This document shows positions 26,358-34,855 of a stretch of 64,000 nt of DNA, piece by piece. How positions within the stretch are numbered: the first letter of the stretch is position 1; every line of letters begins with the position of its first letter. The notes under the pieces are model-generated. The model was given only the letters and a program-made list of their open reading frames with translations. It was not told the DNA's origin and made no database searches. The position numbers were made by a program, and so were the translations under genes. Source of the DNA: JBGSPQ01 sp964346765 (lineage in GTDB: Bacteria > Patescibacteriota > Gracilibacteria > UBA1369); the NCBI GenBank assembly GCA_964346765.1, contig CAYFWB010000004.1:67795-131794 (forward strand), in the 5' to 3' direction.

Positions 26358-26999
26358 TTATTTTTCTTCTGATAAATATGTTTTTTCAAGTTTTGCGATA
26401 GCGTCTTTCATAAACATTACGTGTCTGTATTTTTGAAGGTCGGCGATGTTCAGGTAGTTTACCAATATGATTTTTGCAAAAGGTACGTTTCTTGCGGATT
26501 TTTGTAGAGCCTCATTTTTTTCCGGAAGAACGACAAGTACGTCGTCGTTTACGGGAAGTTTATAAAGCATTTCCACAAAAGCTTTAGTCTTTGGTCCTTC
26601 GGTTTTATATTCTTCAAGAGCAAATATCTGGTCGTCTTTCAACTTGGCGGACAGCGCCGAAAAGAGAGCCACTCTTCTTTGTTTCTTGGGCATGTTTTTT
26701 TTGAAGTTTTTTTCGTTTCTTGGTCCGAACGCCACGCCACCACCCACATAGTGGGGATTTCTGATTGAACCCTGTCTGGCCCTGCCTGTACCTTTTTGCC
26801 TGAAAGGCTTGGCACCACCACCTTTAACTTCGGCTTTGGTTTTGGTGTGAGCGATAGAAGCTACTCTGGCATTCGCCAGCTGACGCACCAGTGCTTGATG
26901 GATCAGATCTTTATGAAACGTTACGCTAAAGATTTTGTCCGAGGCGGTTATGTCTCCTTTCTGTTCACCGTTCTGGTTGTATAATGCAATTTTAGCCAT
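26358..26999 (-). CDS. rplD: 50S ribosomal protein L4 (uL4)
   Basis: 213 residues. The extended tunnel loop is present (KAEVKGGGAKPFRQKGTGRARQG, VGGGVAFGP), then the globular domain. In E. coli L4 is the repressor of the S10 operon; a structured leader in front of rplC here (separate entry) may be its target. Confidence 0.96.
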   Translation of the reverse strand: MAKIALYNQNGEQKGDITASDKIFSVTFHKDLIHQALVRQLANARVASIAHTKTKAEVKGGGAKPFRQKGTGRARQGSIRNPHYVGGGVAFGPRNEKNFKKNMPKKQRRVALFSALSAKLKDDQIFALEEYKTEGPKTKAFVEMLYKLPVNDDVLVVLPEKNEALQKSARNVPFAKIILVNYLNIADLQKYRHVMFMKDAIAKLEKTYLSEEK

Positions 27000-27004
27000 T
27001 TTAG

Positions 27005-27589
27005 TTAAGATACTTTCGTAATAGTTAATACTGTTTTGTTTCCACCCGGCAGAGCGCCTTTGATTCCAATTAAATTATTCTTTTGGTCTATATATACCAC
27101 CTGAGTTCTTGGAAGAGTAACTGTGTCGTGTCCCATTCTTCCGGGAAGTTTTTTTCCTCTCTGGATTCTGCCCGGAGCGGCACAAGCACCTACGGCTCCC
27201 GGCTGTCTTTTGTGGTGTGAACCGTGAGACATAGGACCGCGACCCATATTGTGTCTTTTAATAACACCCTGGAAACCTTTACCTTTGGATTTTCCGCTTA
27301 CTTTCACAGTGTCTCCTTCATTAAAGAAGTCTATGCTTACAGAGTCTCCTTTTTTGGTTTCCGTATTCTCTTCGATTCTGAATTCTTTAAGGAAGTGGAA
27401 TTTTTTATTCTTGGTAGTTTTATTTAACTTCGAAAGCCCCAGGACTATCGCCGGATATCCATCTTTTTCAACTGTCTTTACTTGTGTAACCTCATTGGGT
27501 TCGCACTGGACAACAGTGATTGGGATCACGCGACCATCGTCTTGAATGACTCTCGTCATACCTAGTTTTTTACCGATAATACCGGTCAT
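27005..27589 (-). CDS. rplC: 50S ribosomal protein L3 (uL3)
   Basis: 194 residues from the ATG at 27589, giving the conserved start MTGIIGKKLGMTRV. The open frame extends 31 codons further upstream, but that part overlies a structured non-coding interval and is not conserved. VKVSGKSKGKGFQGVIKRHNM and GRMGHDTVTLPRTQVV are the typical blocks near the peptidyl-transferase centre. Confidence 0.96.
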   Translation of the reverse strand: MTGIIGKKLGMTRVIQDDGRVIPITVVQCEPNEVTQVKTVEKDGYPAIVLGLSKLNKTTKNKKFHFLKEFRIEENTETKKGDSVSIDFFNEGDTVKVSGKSKGKGFQGVIKRHNMGRGPMSHGSHHKRQPGAVGACAAPGRIQRGKKLPGRMGHDTVTLPRTQVVYIDQKNNLIGIKGALPGGNKTVLTITKVS

Positions 27590-27723
27590 AGTAATGTAGA
27601 GGTTATATCCCGCTCTCAACAGAGAGGATTGGAAGTGAAGACCTTTTGACGGGGTTGCCGTCGGCCCGCAGTTCCCTGATAACATATAGATTTTTTGCGA
27701 CTTTGCAAGTTTATTTATCCTGC
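27590..27723 (-). promoter_or_regulatory. Structured leader between rpsJ and rplC
   Basis: This 134-base interval is far longer than its neighbours' spacers (mostly 3-50 bases). On the minus strand it contains GACGG-CAACC-CCGTC and CTCTC-TGTT-GAGAG hairpins shortly before the rplC start. Long structured intervals in ribosomal operons often bind a ribosomal protein (L4 or L3) for feedback; that role here is inference. Confidence 0.4.
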
Positions 27724-28065
27724 TTAGGCCGCTGCCTTGGCCGCCTGTTGTGCCAACATTTTAATTTCAATGTCGACTCCGGCGGGAAGGCTGAGGTTGG
27801 TCAGTGAGTCGACTGTCTTTGCTGTTGATTCAGTTATATCTATCAGTCTCACATGTGTTCTTATTTCATATTGTTCCCTGGAAGGTTTGTGAACAAACGT
27901 GGATCTGTTGATTGTATGTTTTTCAATTTTGCTTGGCAGGGGAATCGGTCCGGCAACTATAGCGCCTGTTCGTTCTGTCGTGTCAATAATAAGCCTGGCC
28001 GAATCATCAACCACTTTATGATCGTAAGCCTGAATTTTAATTCTTATTTTCTGCTTTGCTGACAT
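27724..28065 (-). CDS. rpsJ: 30S ribosomal protein S10 (uS10)
   Basis: 113 residues (usual about 103). KIRIKIQAYDHKVVDDSARLI and the THVRLIDI block typical of S10 are present; the end is Ala-rich (QQAAKAAA). Follows tuf by 14 bases. Confidence 0.97.
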   Translation of the reverse strand: MSAKQKIRIKIQAYDHKVVDDSARLIIDTTERTGAIVAGPIPLPSKIEKHTINRSTFVHKPSREQYEIRTHVRLIDITESTAKTVDSLTNLSLPAGVDIEIKMLAQQAAKAAA

Positions 28066-28079
28066 GCTGTTTAAAGTGG

Positions 28080-29264
28080 TTATTCGATAATTTTTGCTAC
28101 TACACCGGCTCCCACTGTTCTGCCACCTTCACGGATTGCGAATCTTGTACCTTGTTCCAGGGCAATAGGTGAACCCAGTTCAACTTTCATAACAATGTTG
28201 TCTCCTGGCATAACCATTTCAACACCTTCGGGAAGTTCGACAGAACCTGTTACGTCCGTGGTCCTGATGTAGAACTGAGGTTTGTAACCTTTAAAGAACG
28301 GAGTGTGTCTACCGCCTTCTTCTTTATTCAGTACGTAAACTTCACCTTCGAATTTGGTATGAGGATTGATGGATCCCGGTTTACAACATACTTGCCCGCG
28401 TACAACATCATCTCTTTCAATACCTCTTAAAAGAAGTCCGACGTTGTCTCCGGCCTGTCCTTGATCGAGCATCTTCTTGAACATTTCAACACCCGTTACC
28501 ACAACTTTTTTTGTGGGGTTAATACCGACGATTTCAACTTCGTCATTTACTTTAACCACACCCGTGTCGACTCTACCAGTCGCGACGGTACCTCTACCTT
28601 TAATAGAGAATACATCTTCAACGGGCATAAGGAACGGTTTGTCCAGATCTCTTTGAGGTTCGGGGAAGTAGCTGTCCAAAGCGTCAAGAAGCTCCTGAAT
28701 GCACTTTGTGGCTTCAGGATCATCAGGTTTTTCAAGAGCTTTAAGAGCCGAACCTTTAATAACCGGAACTTCGTCTCCGGGGAATTCGTATTTTGTAAGA
28801 AGTTCACGCACTTCCATTTCCGAAAGTTCGGCGATTTCAGGATCCGCCATGTCCATTTTATTTAGGAACACAACGATATTGGGCACGTTTACTTGATGAG
28901 CCAAAAGGATGTGTTCGCGAGTTTGAGGCATGGGGCCGTCCGCGGCGGATACAACCAGAATAGCGCCGTCCATCTGAGCGGCACCTGTAATCATGTTTTT
29001 AACGTAGTCGGCATGTCCCGGACAATCAACGTGAGCGTAGTGTCTTTTGTCTGTTTCGTATTCTTGATGAGAAGTGGCGATGGTAATACCTCTGGCCTTT
29101 TCTTCGGGAGCGTTGTCGATATCTTCAAATTTTCGTGCGCTGGCGGCTCCTTTTGTAGCACAATATTGCGTAATTGCTGCTGTTAATGTTGTTTTACCGT
29201 GGTCAACGTGGCCGATTGTGCCTACGTTTACGTGCGGTTTATTTCTTTCAAATACGTCTGCCAT
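28080..29264 (-). CDS. tuf: Elongation factor Tu
   Basis: 394 residues, standard length. G1 GHVDHGKTT, G2 with the RGITI threonine, G3 DCPGHADY, G4 NKMD, G5 GSALKAL, followed by the two beta-barrel domains. Brings aminoacyl-tRNA to the ribosome. Lies between fusA and rpsJ. An A-tract with a TATAGT box in the fusA-tuf interval (29316-29340) could be an extra promoter, but this is weak. Confidence 0.98.
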   Translation of the reverse strand: MADVFERNKPHVNVGTIGHVDHGKTTLTAAITQYCATKGAASARKFEDIDNAPEEKARGITIATSHQEYETDKRHYAHVDCPGHADYVKNMITGAAQMDGAILVVSAADGPMPQTREHILLAHQVNVPNIVVFLNKMDMADPEIAELSEMEVRELLTKYEFPGDEVPVIKGSALKALEKPDDPEATKCIQELLDALDSYFPEPQRDLDKPFLMPVEDVFSIKGRGTVATGRVDTGVVKVNDEVEIVGINPTKKVVVTGVEMFKKMLDQGQAGDNVGLLLRGIERDDVVRGQVCCKPGSINPHTKFEGEVYVLNKEEGGRHTPFFKGYKPQFYIRTTDVTGSVELPEGVEMVMPGDNIVMKVELGSPIALEQGTRFAIREGGRTVGAGVVAKIIE

Positions 29265-29373
29265 ATTTATTAGAGGTTAAAGATTTGTTTATTGGTAGTT
29301 AGGAGAAATGCTAAGTGATACTATAGTATTTTTTTTTTGAGCACAAGAGTTTTTTAAGATTTTTCAAGTCGAT

Positions 29374-31440
29374 TTAAGCTCTTTCCGCTATGATTTTTTC
29401 GGCCACGTTGTTAGGCACTTTTTCGTATTTGTCGAATTCCATGGAGTAAGCCGCTCTTCCTTGTGTCATCGAGCGAAGGTCGGTGGCGTATCCGAACATT
29501 TCGGAAAGTGGTACATAAGCGTGGATAGCTTTGGCCATTCCGCGATCCGTTGTTTCATAGATCTGACCTCTTTTTGAATTAAGATTACCCATGACGTCTC
29601 CAAAGAATTCTTCGGGAGTGGTTACTTCAACTTTCATGATCGGTTCAAGTAGTACGGGGCCGGCGTTTTTGGCTCCTTTCTGAAAGGCGAGTGATCCGGC
29701 GACTTTAAACGCAAGTTCGGACGAGTCAACGTCGTGGTAGGATCCGTCGTACAGTTCGACCGATAGATCTACAATCGGGTATCCTGCAACGATACCCCTG
29801 GTCATAGCTTCTTGAATACCTTTGTCAACCGCGGGAATATATTCTTTTGGAATTTTGCCTCCAACGATTTTGTCGACAAATTCATAACCTTTGCCCGGTT
29901 CGTTGGGAGTGATTTTAATGAGTACATGTCCGTATTGACCACGACCACCCGATTGTTTGGCGTATTTTTCTTCGGCTTTGACTTCGTTTTGAACGGTTTC
30001 TCTGTAGGCGACCTGCGGACGGCCGATGTTGGCTTCCACTTTGAATTCACGTTTCATACGGTCGACGATGATATCTAGGTGAAGTTCTCCCATACCCGAA
30101 ATAAGTGTTTGGCTTGTTTCTTCATCCGATTGGACGCGGAAAGTCGGATCTTCTTCGGCAAGTTTTTGCAGGGCGATACCCATTTTTTCTTGGTCGGCTT
30201 TGGTCTTTGGTTCAATCGCGATCTGGATAACCGGTTCCGGGAAGGTGATCGATTCAAGAATGATCGGATGTTTTTCGTCGCAAAGTGTTTGACCTGTTCT
30301 GGCTTCTTTAAGACCTACGACAGCGGCAATACCACCGGCTTTAAGTTGTTTGATTTCTTTTCTGGAGTTGGCGTGCATTTGCAGTAAACGGCTGATTCTT
30401 TCTTTGTTACCGGTTGATGAATTTAAAACATAACTTCCCGAGTCGAGTTTGCCGGAATAAACGCGGAAAAAGGCAAGTTTACCAACAAAAGGATCGGACA
30501 TCACTTTAAAGATAAGCGCTGAGAAAGGAGCGTTTTCATCCGACGGTCTATCTTCTTCTTGTTCTGTGTCGGGGTTGATGCCTGTAATAGGAGGTACATC
30601 CAGCGGTGAAGGGAGGTAAACGTTTACCGCATCGAGCATTTGCTGAATACCTTTGTTGGCGAGAGCGCTTCCGCAAAGTACGGGATAAAGTTGTACATTA
30701 ATGACCGCTTTTCTAAGCGCGGTATTTAGTTCTTCGATTGAAATTTCTTCTCCGTTTAAGTATTTGTCAATAAGTTTGTCATCGGTTTCGGCGATTTTTT
30801 CCACAAGAGTGTTTCTGTATTCTTCAACTTGATCTTTCATGTGTTCCGGGATTTCGATCTCTTTGATAATTTCACCGAATTTTCCATCATGTGTGTAGGC
30901 TTTTTTTTCAATTAAATCGATTAGTCCGCCGAATTCGTTTTCGGCTCCGATCGGGAGTTGAATTGCGACGGCTTCGGGGGCAAGTCTGTCATGAATCGAT
31001 TTAAGACTCATAAAAAAGTCGGCGCCGATTTTATCCATCTTGTTGATAAATCCCATTCGTGGAACTTTGTATTTGTCGGCCTGTCTCCATACTGTTTCGG
31101 ATTGAGGTTCTACACCCTGTGAACCGTCGAAGACAACAACACCTCCGTCGAGAACTCTAAGCGACCTTTCCACTTCGGCGGTAAAGTCCACGTGTCCGGG
31201 AGTGTCGATAATATTATAGGTGCAATCTTTCCATTCACATGTGGTGGCGGCCGAGGTGATGGTGATTCCTCTTTCTCTTTCTTGTTCCATCCAGTCCATG
31301 GTCGCGGCGCCTTCATGCACTTCACCTATTTTATAGTTGATACCTGTGTAGAAAAGTACACGTTCCGTTGTAGTGGTTTTACCGGCGTCAATGTGTGCGA
31401 TAATACCGAAATTTCTTAATTTTTTGAGGTCTTCTGACAT
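29374..31440 (-). CDS. fusA: Elongation factor G
   Basis: 688 residues. G1 AHIDAGKTTTTERVL, G2 RGITITSAA, G3 DTPGHVDF, G4 NKMD; domains II-V follow, including domain IV GGRGQYGHV. Catalyses translocation. First gene of the long minus-strand superoperon here; rpsL and rpsG, usually upstream, are not in this window. Confidence 0.98.
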   Translation of the reverse strand: MSEDLKKLRNFGIIAHIDAGKTTTTERVLFYTGINYKIGEVHEGAATMDWMEQERERGITITSAATTCEWKDCTYNIIDTPGHVDFTAEVERSLRVLDGGVVVFDGSQGVEPQSETVWRQADKYKVPRMGFINKMDKIGADFFMSLKSIHDRLAPEAVAIQLPIGAENEFGGLIDLIEKKAYTHDGKFGEIIKEIEIPEHMKDQVEEYRNTLVEKIAETDDKLIDKYLNGEEISIEELNTALRKAVINVQLYPVLCGSALANKGIQQMLDAVNVYLPSPLDVPPITGINPDTEQEEDRPSDENAPFSALIFKVMSDPFVGKLAFFRVYSGKLDSGSYVLNSSTGNKERISRLLQMHANSRKEIKQLKAGGIAAVVGLKEARTGQTLCDEKHPIILESITFPEPVIQIAIEPKTKADQEKMGIALQKLAEEDPTFRVQSDEETSQTLISGMGELHLDIIVDRMKREFKVEANIGRPQVAYRETVQNEVKAEEKYAKQSGGRGQYGHVLIKITPNEPGKGYEFVDKIVGGKIPKEYIPAVDKGIQEAMTRGIVAGYPIVDLSVELYDGSYHDVDSSELAFKVAGSLAFQKGAKNAGPVLLEPIMKVEVTTPEEFFGDVMGNLNSKRGQIYETTDRGMAKAIHAYVPLSEMFGYATDLRSMTQGRAAYSMEFDKYEKVPNNVAEKIIAERA

Positions 31441-31475
31441 TTTAAAAAGGGGTGAAACTAATAATATGTTTTAAG

Positions 31476-31520
31476 AAAGCCCTCGATGTGACGCCGTAAT
31501 AAAGAGCGTTTGAGGGCTTT
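31476..31520 (-). other. 5'-end stem-loop of the fusA transcript
   Basis: AAAGCCCTC and GAGGGCTTT (nine pairs, loop about 27 bases) lie just downstream of the fusA promoter. The predicted transcription start falls at the outer arm, so the mRNA would begin in a stem. Such 5' stems protect mRNA from decay or mark autoregulatory leaders; function is inferred. Confidence 0.4.
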
Positions 31521-31523
31521 GGT

Positions 31524-31551
31524 ATTATATTGGGTCATTATTTAAAGTCAA
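31524..31551 (-). promoter_or_regulatory. Strong sigma-70-type promoter for the str-S10-spc-alpha superoperon
   Basis: On the minus strand: -35 TTGACT (31546-31551), a 16-base spacer, and a perfect -10 TATAAT (31524-31529). It lies 84 bases upstream of fusA, the only long interval at the head of the cluster. Confidence 0.7.
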
Positions 31552-31650
31552 GCGAGAAGGCCGTATGTTTTATATTTTTATTGATTGTTATTATAGAATG
31601 AATGACCCGCCTTTAATTAAGTAGGGTCAAAAAGTGAAAAATGATTATAT

Positions 31651-31974
31651 TTAGGCGTGTTGGTTAAGGACGTCTTCCAAGACAGGTTGAGTTTGAACGC
31701 CCACCATTTTGTGCACGGGTTCGCCGTTTTTGAAGACCAGAAGAGTGGGGAGGCTCATAACTCCGTATTTCATGGCGGTCATGCTGGATTCTTCGGTGTC
31801 CAATTTGCCGACATCGGCTTTTTCGCCTATTGATTCGGCAAGTTTGTCTATTATGGGTGCCTGCATCATGCAGGGGCCGCACCATCCGGCGAAGAAATCC
31901 ACCAGTACGGGTTTTTGTTTTGATGCTTCTATTACATCCCGTTGAAAGTTTGAATTCGTGAAATGTTTAGTCAT
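31651..31974 (-). CDS. trxA: Thioredoxin
   Basis: 107 residues. The redox motif WCGPC sits in VDFFAGWCGPCMMQAP (about residues 26-41), the cis-proline in SLPTLLVF, and the C-terminal helix is complete. No signal peptide: cytosolic. It follows the CsoR/CstR-like gene by 21 bases in the same direction, so it is likely part of the same stress operon. An imperfect TGACCC/GGGTCA hairpin follows its stop (31603-31629). Confidence 0.93.
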   Translation of the reverse strand: MTKHFTNSNFQRDVIEASKQKPVLVDFFAGWCGPCMMQAPIIDKLAESIGEKADVGKLDTEESSMTAMKYGVMSLPTLLVFKNGEPVHKMVGVQTQPVLEDVLNQHA

Positions 31975-31995
31975 AATAATAAGGTTAAAAAATTG

Positions 31996-32244
31996 TTAAT
32001 TGATGCAGGTGAGTTCTTTGAAGAATTTGTGGCAGGTTTCTTGTTTGGATGCTTTGTCTTTGCACTTGTCGATGCATTCGGTGAACTGCGCTTCAAGGAA
32101 TCTGTTCATAAGTGTGTTGAAAGAAGATTTCGCGGCTTTCATTTGAGTCAGTACTTCAAAGCAGTTTCTTTCGGCGGCCATCATATCTTTGAGTCCGTTC
32201 AATTGTCCGATAATGTTATTGATAAGTTGTTGATCGTTCTTCAT
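31996..32244 (-). CDS. CsoR/FrmR-family repressor, CstR-like
   Basis: 82 residues. The four-helix DUF156 pattern is clear: IIGQLNGLKDMMAAERNCFEVLTQMKAAKSSF ... FLEAQFTECI. CsoR binds Cu(I) with Cys-His-Cys; here the two cysteines (C28 and C57) have the family spacing of 29, but the histidine position is Q53. The persulfide sensor CstR also keeps the Cys pair without the His, so sensing of sulfide/persulfide is more likely than copper. The Cys-rich tail (C61, C70, C80) is extra. It overlaps the upstream membrane gene by four bases, and a palindrome typical of this family precedes that gene. Confidence 0.7.
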   Translation of the reverse strand: MKNDQQLINNIIGQLNGLKDMMAAERNCFEVLTQMKAAKSSFNTLMNRFLEAQFTECIDKCKDKASKQETCHKFFKELTCIN

Positions 32245-33353
32245 GCTTGTTTAAAATGTTTATAGAGTAGTGAAAAGAACATCACGACAGTTATTATAAA
32301 AGTGATGATGATAGTGAAGTATAGGAAGGGGGTTGGAATGAAGGCGGCGTAAACAAAACTGCCAAGGACGGCGAAGGCGACAAGCGGACAGATGAGTCCC
32401 CATTGTGAGGGATAGAATTCTTTGAAGAAATCTTTTTTAAGGTATTCGCTTAAAAGACTCAGGCCAAACAGCATGTACCAGATTTCAAAGGCAAAGAAGG
32501 TTGTGGTTACTATTAAAAAGTAAGCGCCCATTTCGGCGTTTTGATGCTGTTCAAGGTAGTGGCCGAAGCGGAAGAAACTGATTGCGTATAATGTGAGGTT
32601 TGGTACTACAATTAAGAAGCTTGGTAGGAACTGTTTTTCCGGCAGGCCGCGCATGGCAAAGTGGCTTTTAAAAAGGGAGACCAGTTTTACTGTGAGTAAA
32701 AATAGTCCCATTGATCCGCTGATTAATGACATGAAGGCGGCGGTGTGGGCGATTTCGGGGTTTTTTGCCAGGGCGGCGATTCCGGTGCCGGTTACCGTTA
32801 CCATGCCCAGGGCGAAAGGGTGCAGTAGCCAGCCAAAGTGGATTTTGCTGACGTCGAATTCATTGGTGAATGAGATTGTGAGCAGTTTTATTTCGGTCCA
32901 AAGAAGTGCGATCCAGATGACACTCCATCCGATTAAGGCCGGAAGCATGAATGATTGCAGGTTATCCGCGATTTGGGGGATGAAGTACCTTACAGGGCCA
33001 ATAAAAACGTTCATGGTCATGGTGATTGAAATGAACGGAGCCAGAATGGCGGAGTTTTTTAAAGGGTCCTGGATGAATTCGTGAAAGGCGCGTTTGTTTT
33101 TAATCCAGATTAGAAGTTGGATTAAAAAAAATGCGGTCAGAATAATGTGGATAGCCGTGAAAAGGATCATGGAAATTTCCGCGCCGCGGAAAAGGAAGAA
33201 CTGCCAGAGCGAGGCGCCGACGTACGGCATTTGGGACTGGGTGATTAAGCCGGCGGCGTGGGAGACGGAGTAGTTGAAGAAGGCAAAGGGCACTACGGCT
33301 ATGCCGCCGGCGCCGAGCGACGCAAGGAAGTACAGCGGCGTAAATTTTTTCAT
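32241..33353 (-). CDS. TDT/SLAC1-like multi-pass membrane transporter
   Basis: 370 residues from the ATG at 33353 (MKKFTPLYFLASLGAGG); an alternative TTG start 12 codons upstream is less convincing. About ten hydrophobic helices. The opening FTPLYFLASLGAGGIAVVPF and the late WGLICPLVAFAVLGSF resemble the tellurite-resistance/dicarboxylate transporter (SLAC1-TehA) family, which includes sulfite exporters; this family match is by eye only. First gene of an operon with a CstR-like repressor and thioredoxin, which would fit export or handling of a sulfur species. Confidence 0.5.
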   Translation of the reverse strand: MKKFTPLYFLASLGAGGIAVVPFAFFNYSVSHAAGLITQSQMPYVGASLWQFFLFRGAEISMILFTAIHIILTAFFLIQLLIWIKNKRAFHEFIQDPLKNSAILAPFISITMTMNVFIGPVRYFIPQIADNLQSFMLPALIGWSVIWIALLWTEIKLLTISFTNEFDVSKIHFGWLLHPFALGMVTVTGTGIAALAKNPEIAHTAAFMSLISGSMGLFLLTVKLVSLFKSHFAMRGLPEKQFLPSFLIVVPNLTLYAISFFRFGHYLEQHQNAEMGAYFLIVTTTFFAFEIWYMLFGLSLLSEYLKKDFFKEFYPSQWGLICPLVAFAVLGSFVYAAFIPTPFLYFTIIITFIITVVMFFSLLYKHFKQA

Positions 33354-33395
33354 GATTAACTGAGTTATGTTTTTTGAGTATGATTCCAAAATAGT

Positions 33396-33417
33396 ATATA
33401 CCCCTAGGGGGTGTCAA
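33396..33417 (-). promoter_or_regulatory. CsoR/CstR-type operator overlapping a promoter
   Basis: A perfect CCCCTAGGGG palindrome (33401-33410) sits in ATATACCCCTAGGGGGTGT, matching the G/C-tract operators known for CsoR and CstR. On the minus strand TTGACA (33412-33417) abuts it, with TATACT/TACTAT downstream, so a bound repressor would block RNA polymerase. It is about 45 bases upstream of the transporter start, consistent with autoregulation. Confidence 0.6.
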
Positions 33418-33483
33418 TGGTTGGCGGCGAAAATTTTCGCCGTCTTTGTTCGCAGTTTTCATTTATTAATTTGAAAATTCGTT

Positions 33484-33714
33484 TTAGGTTCCGTTTTTAC
33501 AAGCAATTTTTGAATCTTTTTCTTTTTTATCTTGAGTAGCACTCCTTAATAATTTATGCTTGGTGAATTCGCTGAAATAGAGTTTATTATTGTTTTGAAT
33601 AAAGCTCTTCCAATAGTTTTTGTGTTTGCTTGGCAAGGTCGCTTTGTGTGTTTTGTAAATTACTGTAAATGCATGTGTCTAAAAGTACATGCGTATCCTG
33701 TGACTGGCATTTTT
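33484..33714 (-). pseudogene. Decayed PIN-domain (VapC-like) gene
   Basis: Minus-strand reading gives THVLLDTCIYSNLQNTQ ... AKQTQKLLEELYSKQ and a stop, and after a one-base frame change LYFSEFTKHKLLRSATQDKKEK. LLDTCIYS with the first catalytic Asp, followed by a strand and S-E, is the beginning of a PIN ribonuclease domain. An in-frame stop precedes it and the C-terminal half is missing. It fills most of the interval before the SLH gene; the rest shows nothing recognisable. Confidence 0.42.
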
Positions 33715-33786
33715 TCTACTTGAATTATAGCGGAATTGGTATGATTGTATAGAAAAGATGTTAAATATTTCTAAACTAAATTTAAA

Positions 33787-34851
33787 ATGTTTAAAAAGTT
33801 GTGTGGGCTTTGTTTGGCCGTGTTAATGCCGGGGATGGTTTTTGCCGAGGTGCAGCCGCCGTTTCCGGACGTACCAGTGGATCATCAATATGTAGAAGCT
33901 ATCGGTTATCTTTATGACAATGATATTGTGAGCGGTTATCCGGATGGGACTTTTAAACCGGACGCGCAAATCAACCGCGCGGAGTTTTTGAAAATTCTGG
34001 TGGGGAGCGGGAACGAGGGATTGGCGTATGCCGATGAGCTGGAGTCTCCTCAATCCGACTGTTTTACGGATGTGGGTTCGGAGTGGTTTGCGGCTTATGT
34101 GTGCGCGGGGAAGGCTTTCGGTTGGGTGGATGGGTATCCCGACGGCAGTTATAAACCGGAGCAGACGGTAAACAAGGTAGAGGCTATTAAAATGGTTTTA
34201 AACGCCAAGGAACTGGCCGATTTGCCGGATCCTTCCACTATCACGGTTAAACCTTATGACGATGTTCCTCTGGGCGAGTGGTACACGCCTTATGTGATGC
34301 GGGTCAAGGAGCTTGGAATTCTGGAAGAGACGGGCGGAAACCTGAATCCAGGGGCGAACATGTCGCGGGCGGGGATTTCGGAAATGATGTACAGGAGTGA
34401 GTTTGTGGTGACGCCGGAGCCGGGCTTTGTTATTGATCTTGAGATGGCTATGGTAACGCGTGTGGTGGACGGTGATACTTTGGAGGTGGATCTGGACGGG
34501 GTGACGGAAAAGGTGCGTTTGCTGGGAATTGATACACCGGAATTTTCCAGCAGTGACTGTTATGCGCAGGAAGCGACGGATTACATAGAAGGGCTGGTTT
34601 TGGGGAAAGAAGTCGCACTAAAGGCAGACGCTTTAAATGTCGACAGGGACAGATATGACCGTTTGCTCCGTTATGTGGAGCTTGACGGTCTGGATATCAA
34701 CAAGAAGATGATTCGCGACGGGTACGCTTTATATTACGATACCTATGATGTATTAAGGGGCGCGGAATATGCCGAAGCCCAGCTGGCCGCGCAGACCGAA
34801 GTCTTGGGTTTGTGGGGGGATTGCCAGGGGGCGGAGGAGCCGGGCTTATAA
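33787..34851 (+). CDS. Secreted SLH-domain thermonuclease (SNase)
   Basis: 354 residues. A Sec signal peptide (MFKKLCGLCLAVLMPGMVFA, cleavage after VFA) is followed by three SLH repeats (about 24-75, 90-140, 155-205) that anchor proteins to the cell-wall polymer. A staphylococcal-nuclease domain follows (220-345) with R244, D249 and E252 (VRLLGIDTPE) and R292 in the DRYDRLLRY loop, plus D230 in VDGD. Both modules look intact. It probably degrades external DNA or RNA at the surface, useful to a cell that scavenges nucleotides. Its 3' end abuts a truncated IS110 transposase. Confidence 0.88.
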   Translation: MFKKLCGLCLAVLMPGMVFAEVQPPFPDVPVDHQYVEAIGYLYDNDIVSGYPDGTFKPDAQINRAEFLKILVGSGNEGLAYADELESPQSDCFTDVGSEWFAAYVCAGKAFGWVDGYPDGSYKPEQTVNKVEAIKMVLNAKELADLPDPSTITVKPYDDVPLGEWYTPYVMRVKELGILEETGGNLNPGANMSRAGISEMMYRSEFVVTPEPGFVIDLEMAMVTRVVDGDTLEVDLDGVTEKVRLLGIDTPEFSSSDCYAQEATDYIEGLVLGKEVALKADALNVDRDRYDRLLRYVELDGLDINKKMIRDGYALYYDTYDVLRGAEYAEAQLAAQTEVLGLWGDCQGAEEPGL

Positions 34852-34855
34852 ACCA

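Noticed and set aside
27590..27685. N-terminal extension of rplC
   Set aside because: The added 31 residues are unlike uL3 and coincide with hairpins; the ATG at 27589 gives the conserved start.
28461..29280. Plus-strand frames opposite tuf
   Set aside because: Antisense to EF-Tu, no domain pattern.
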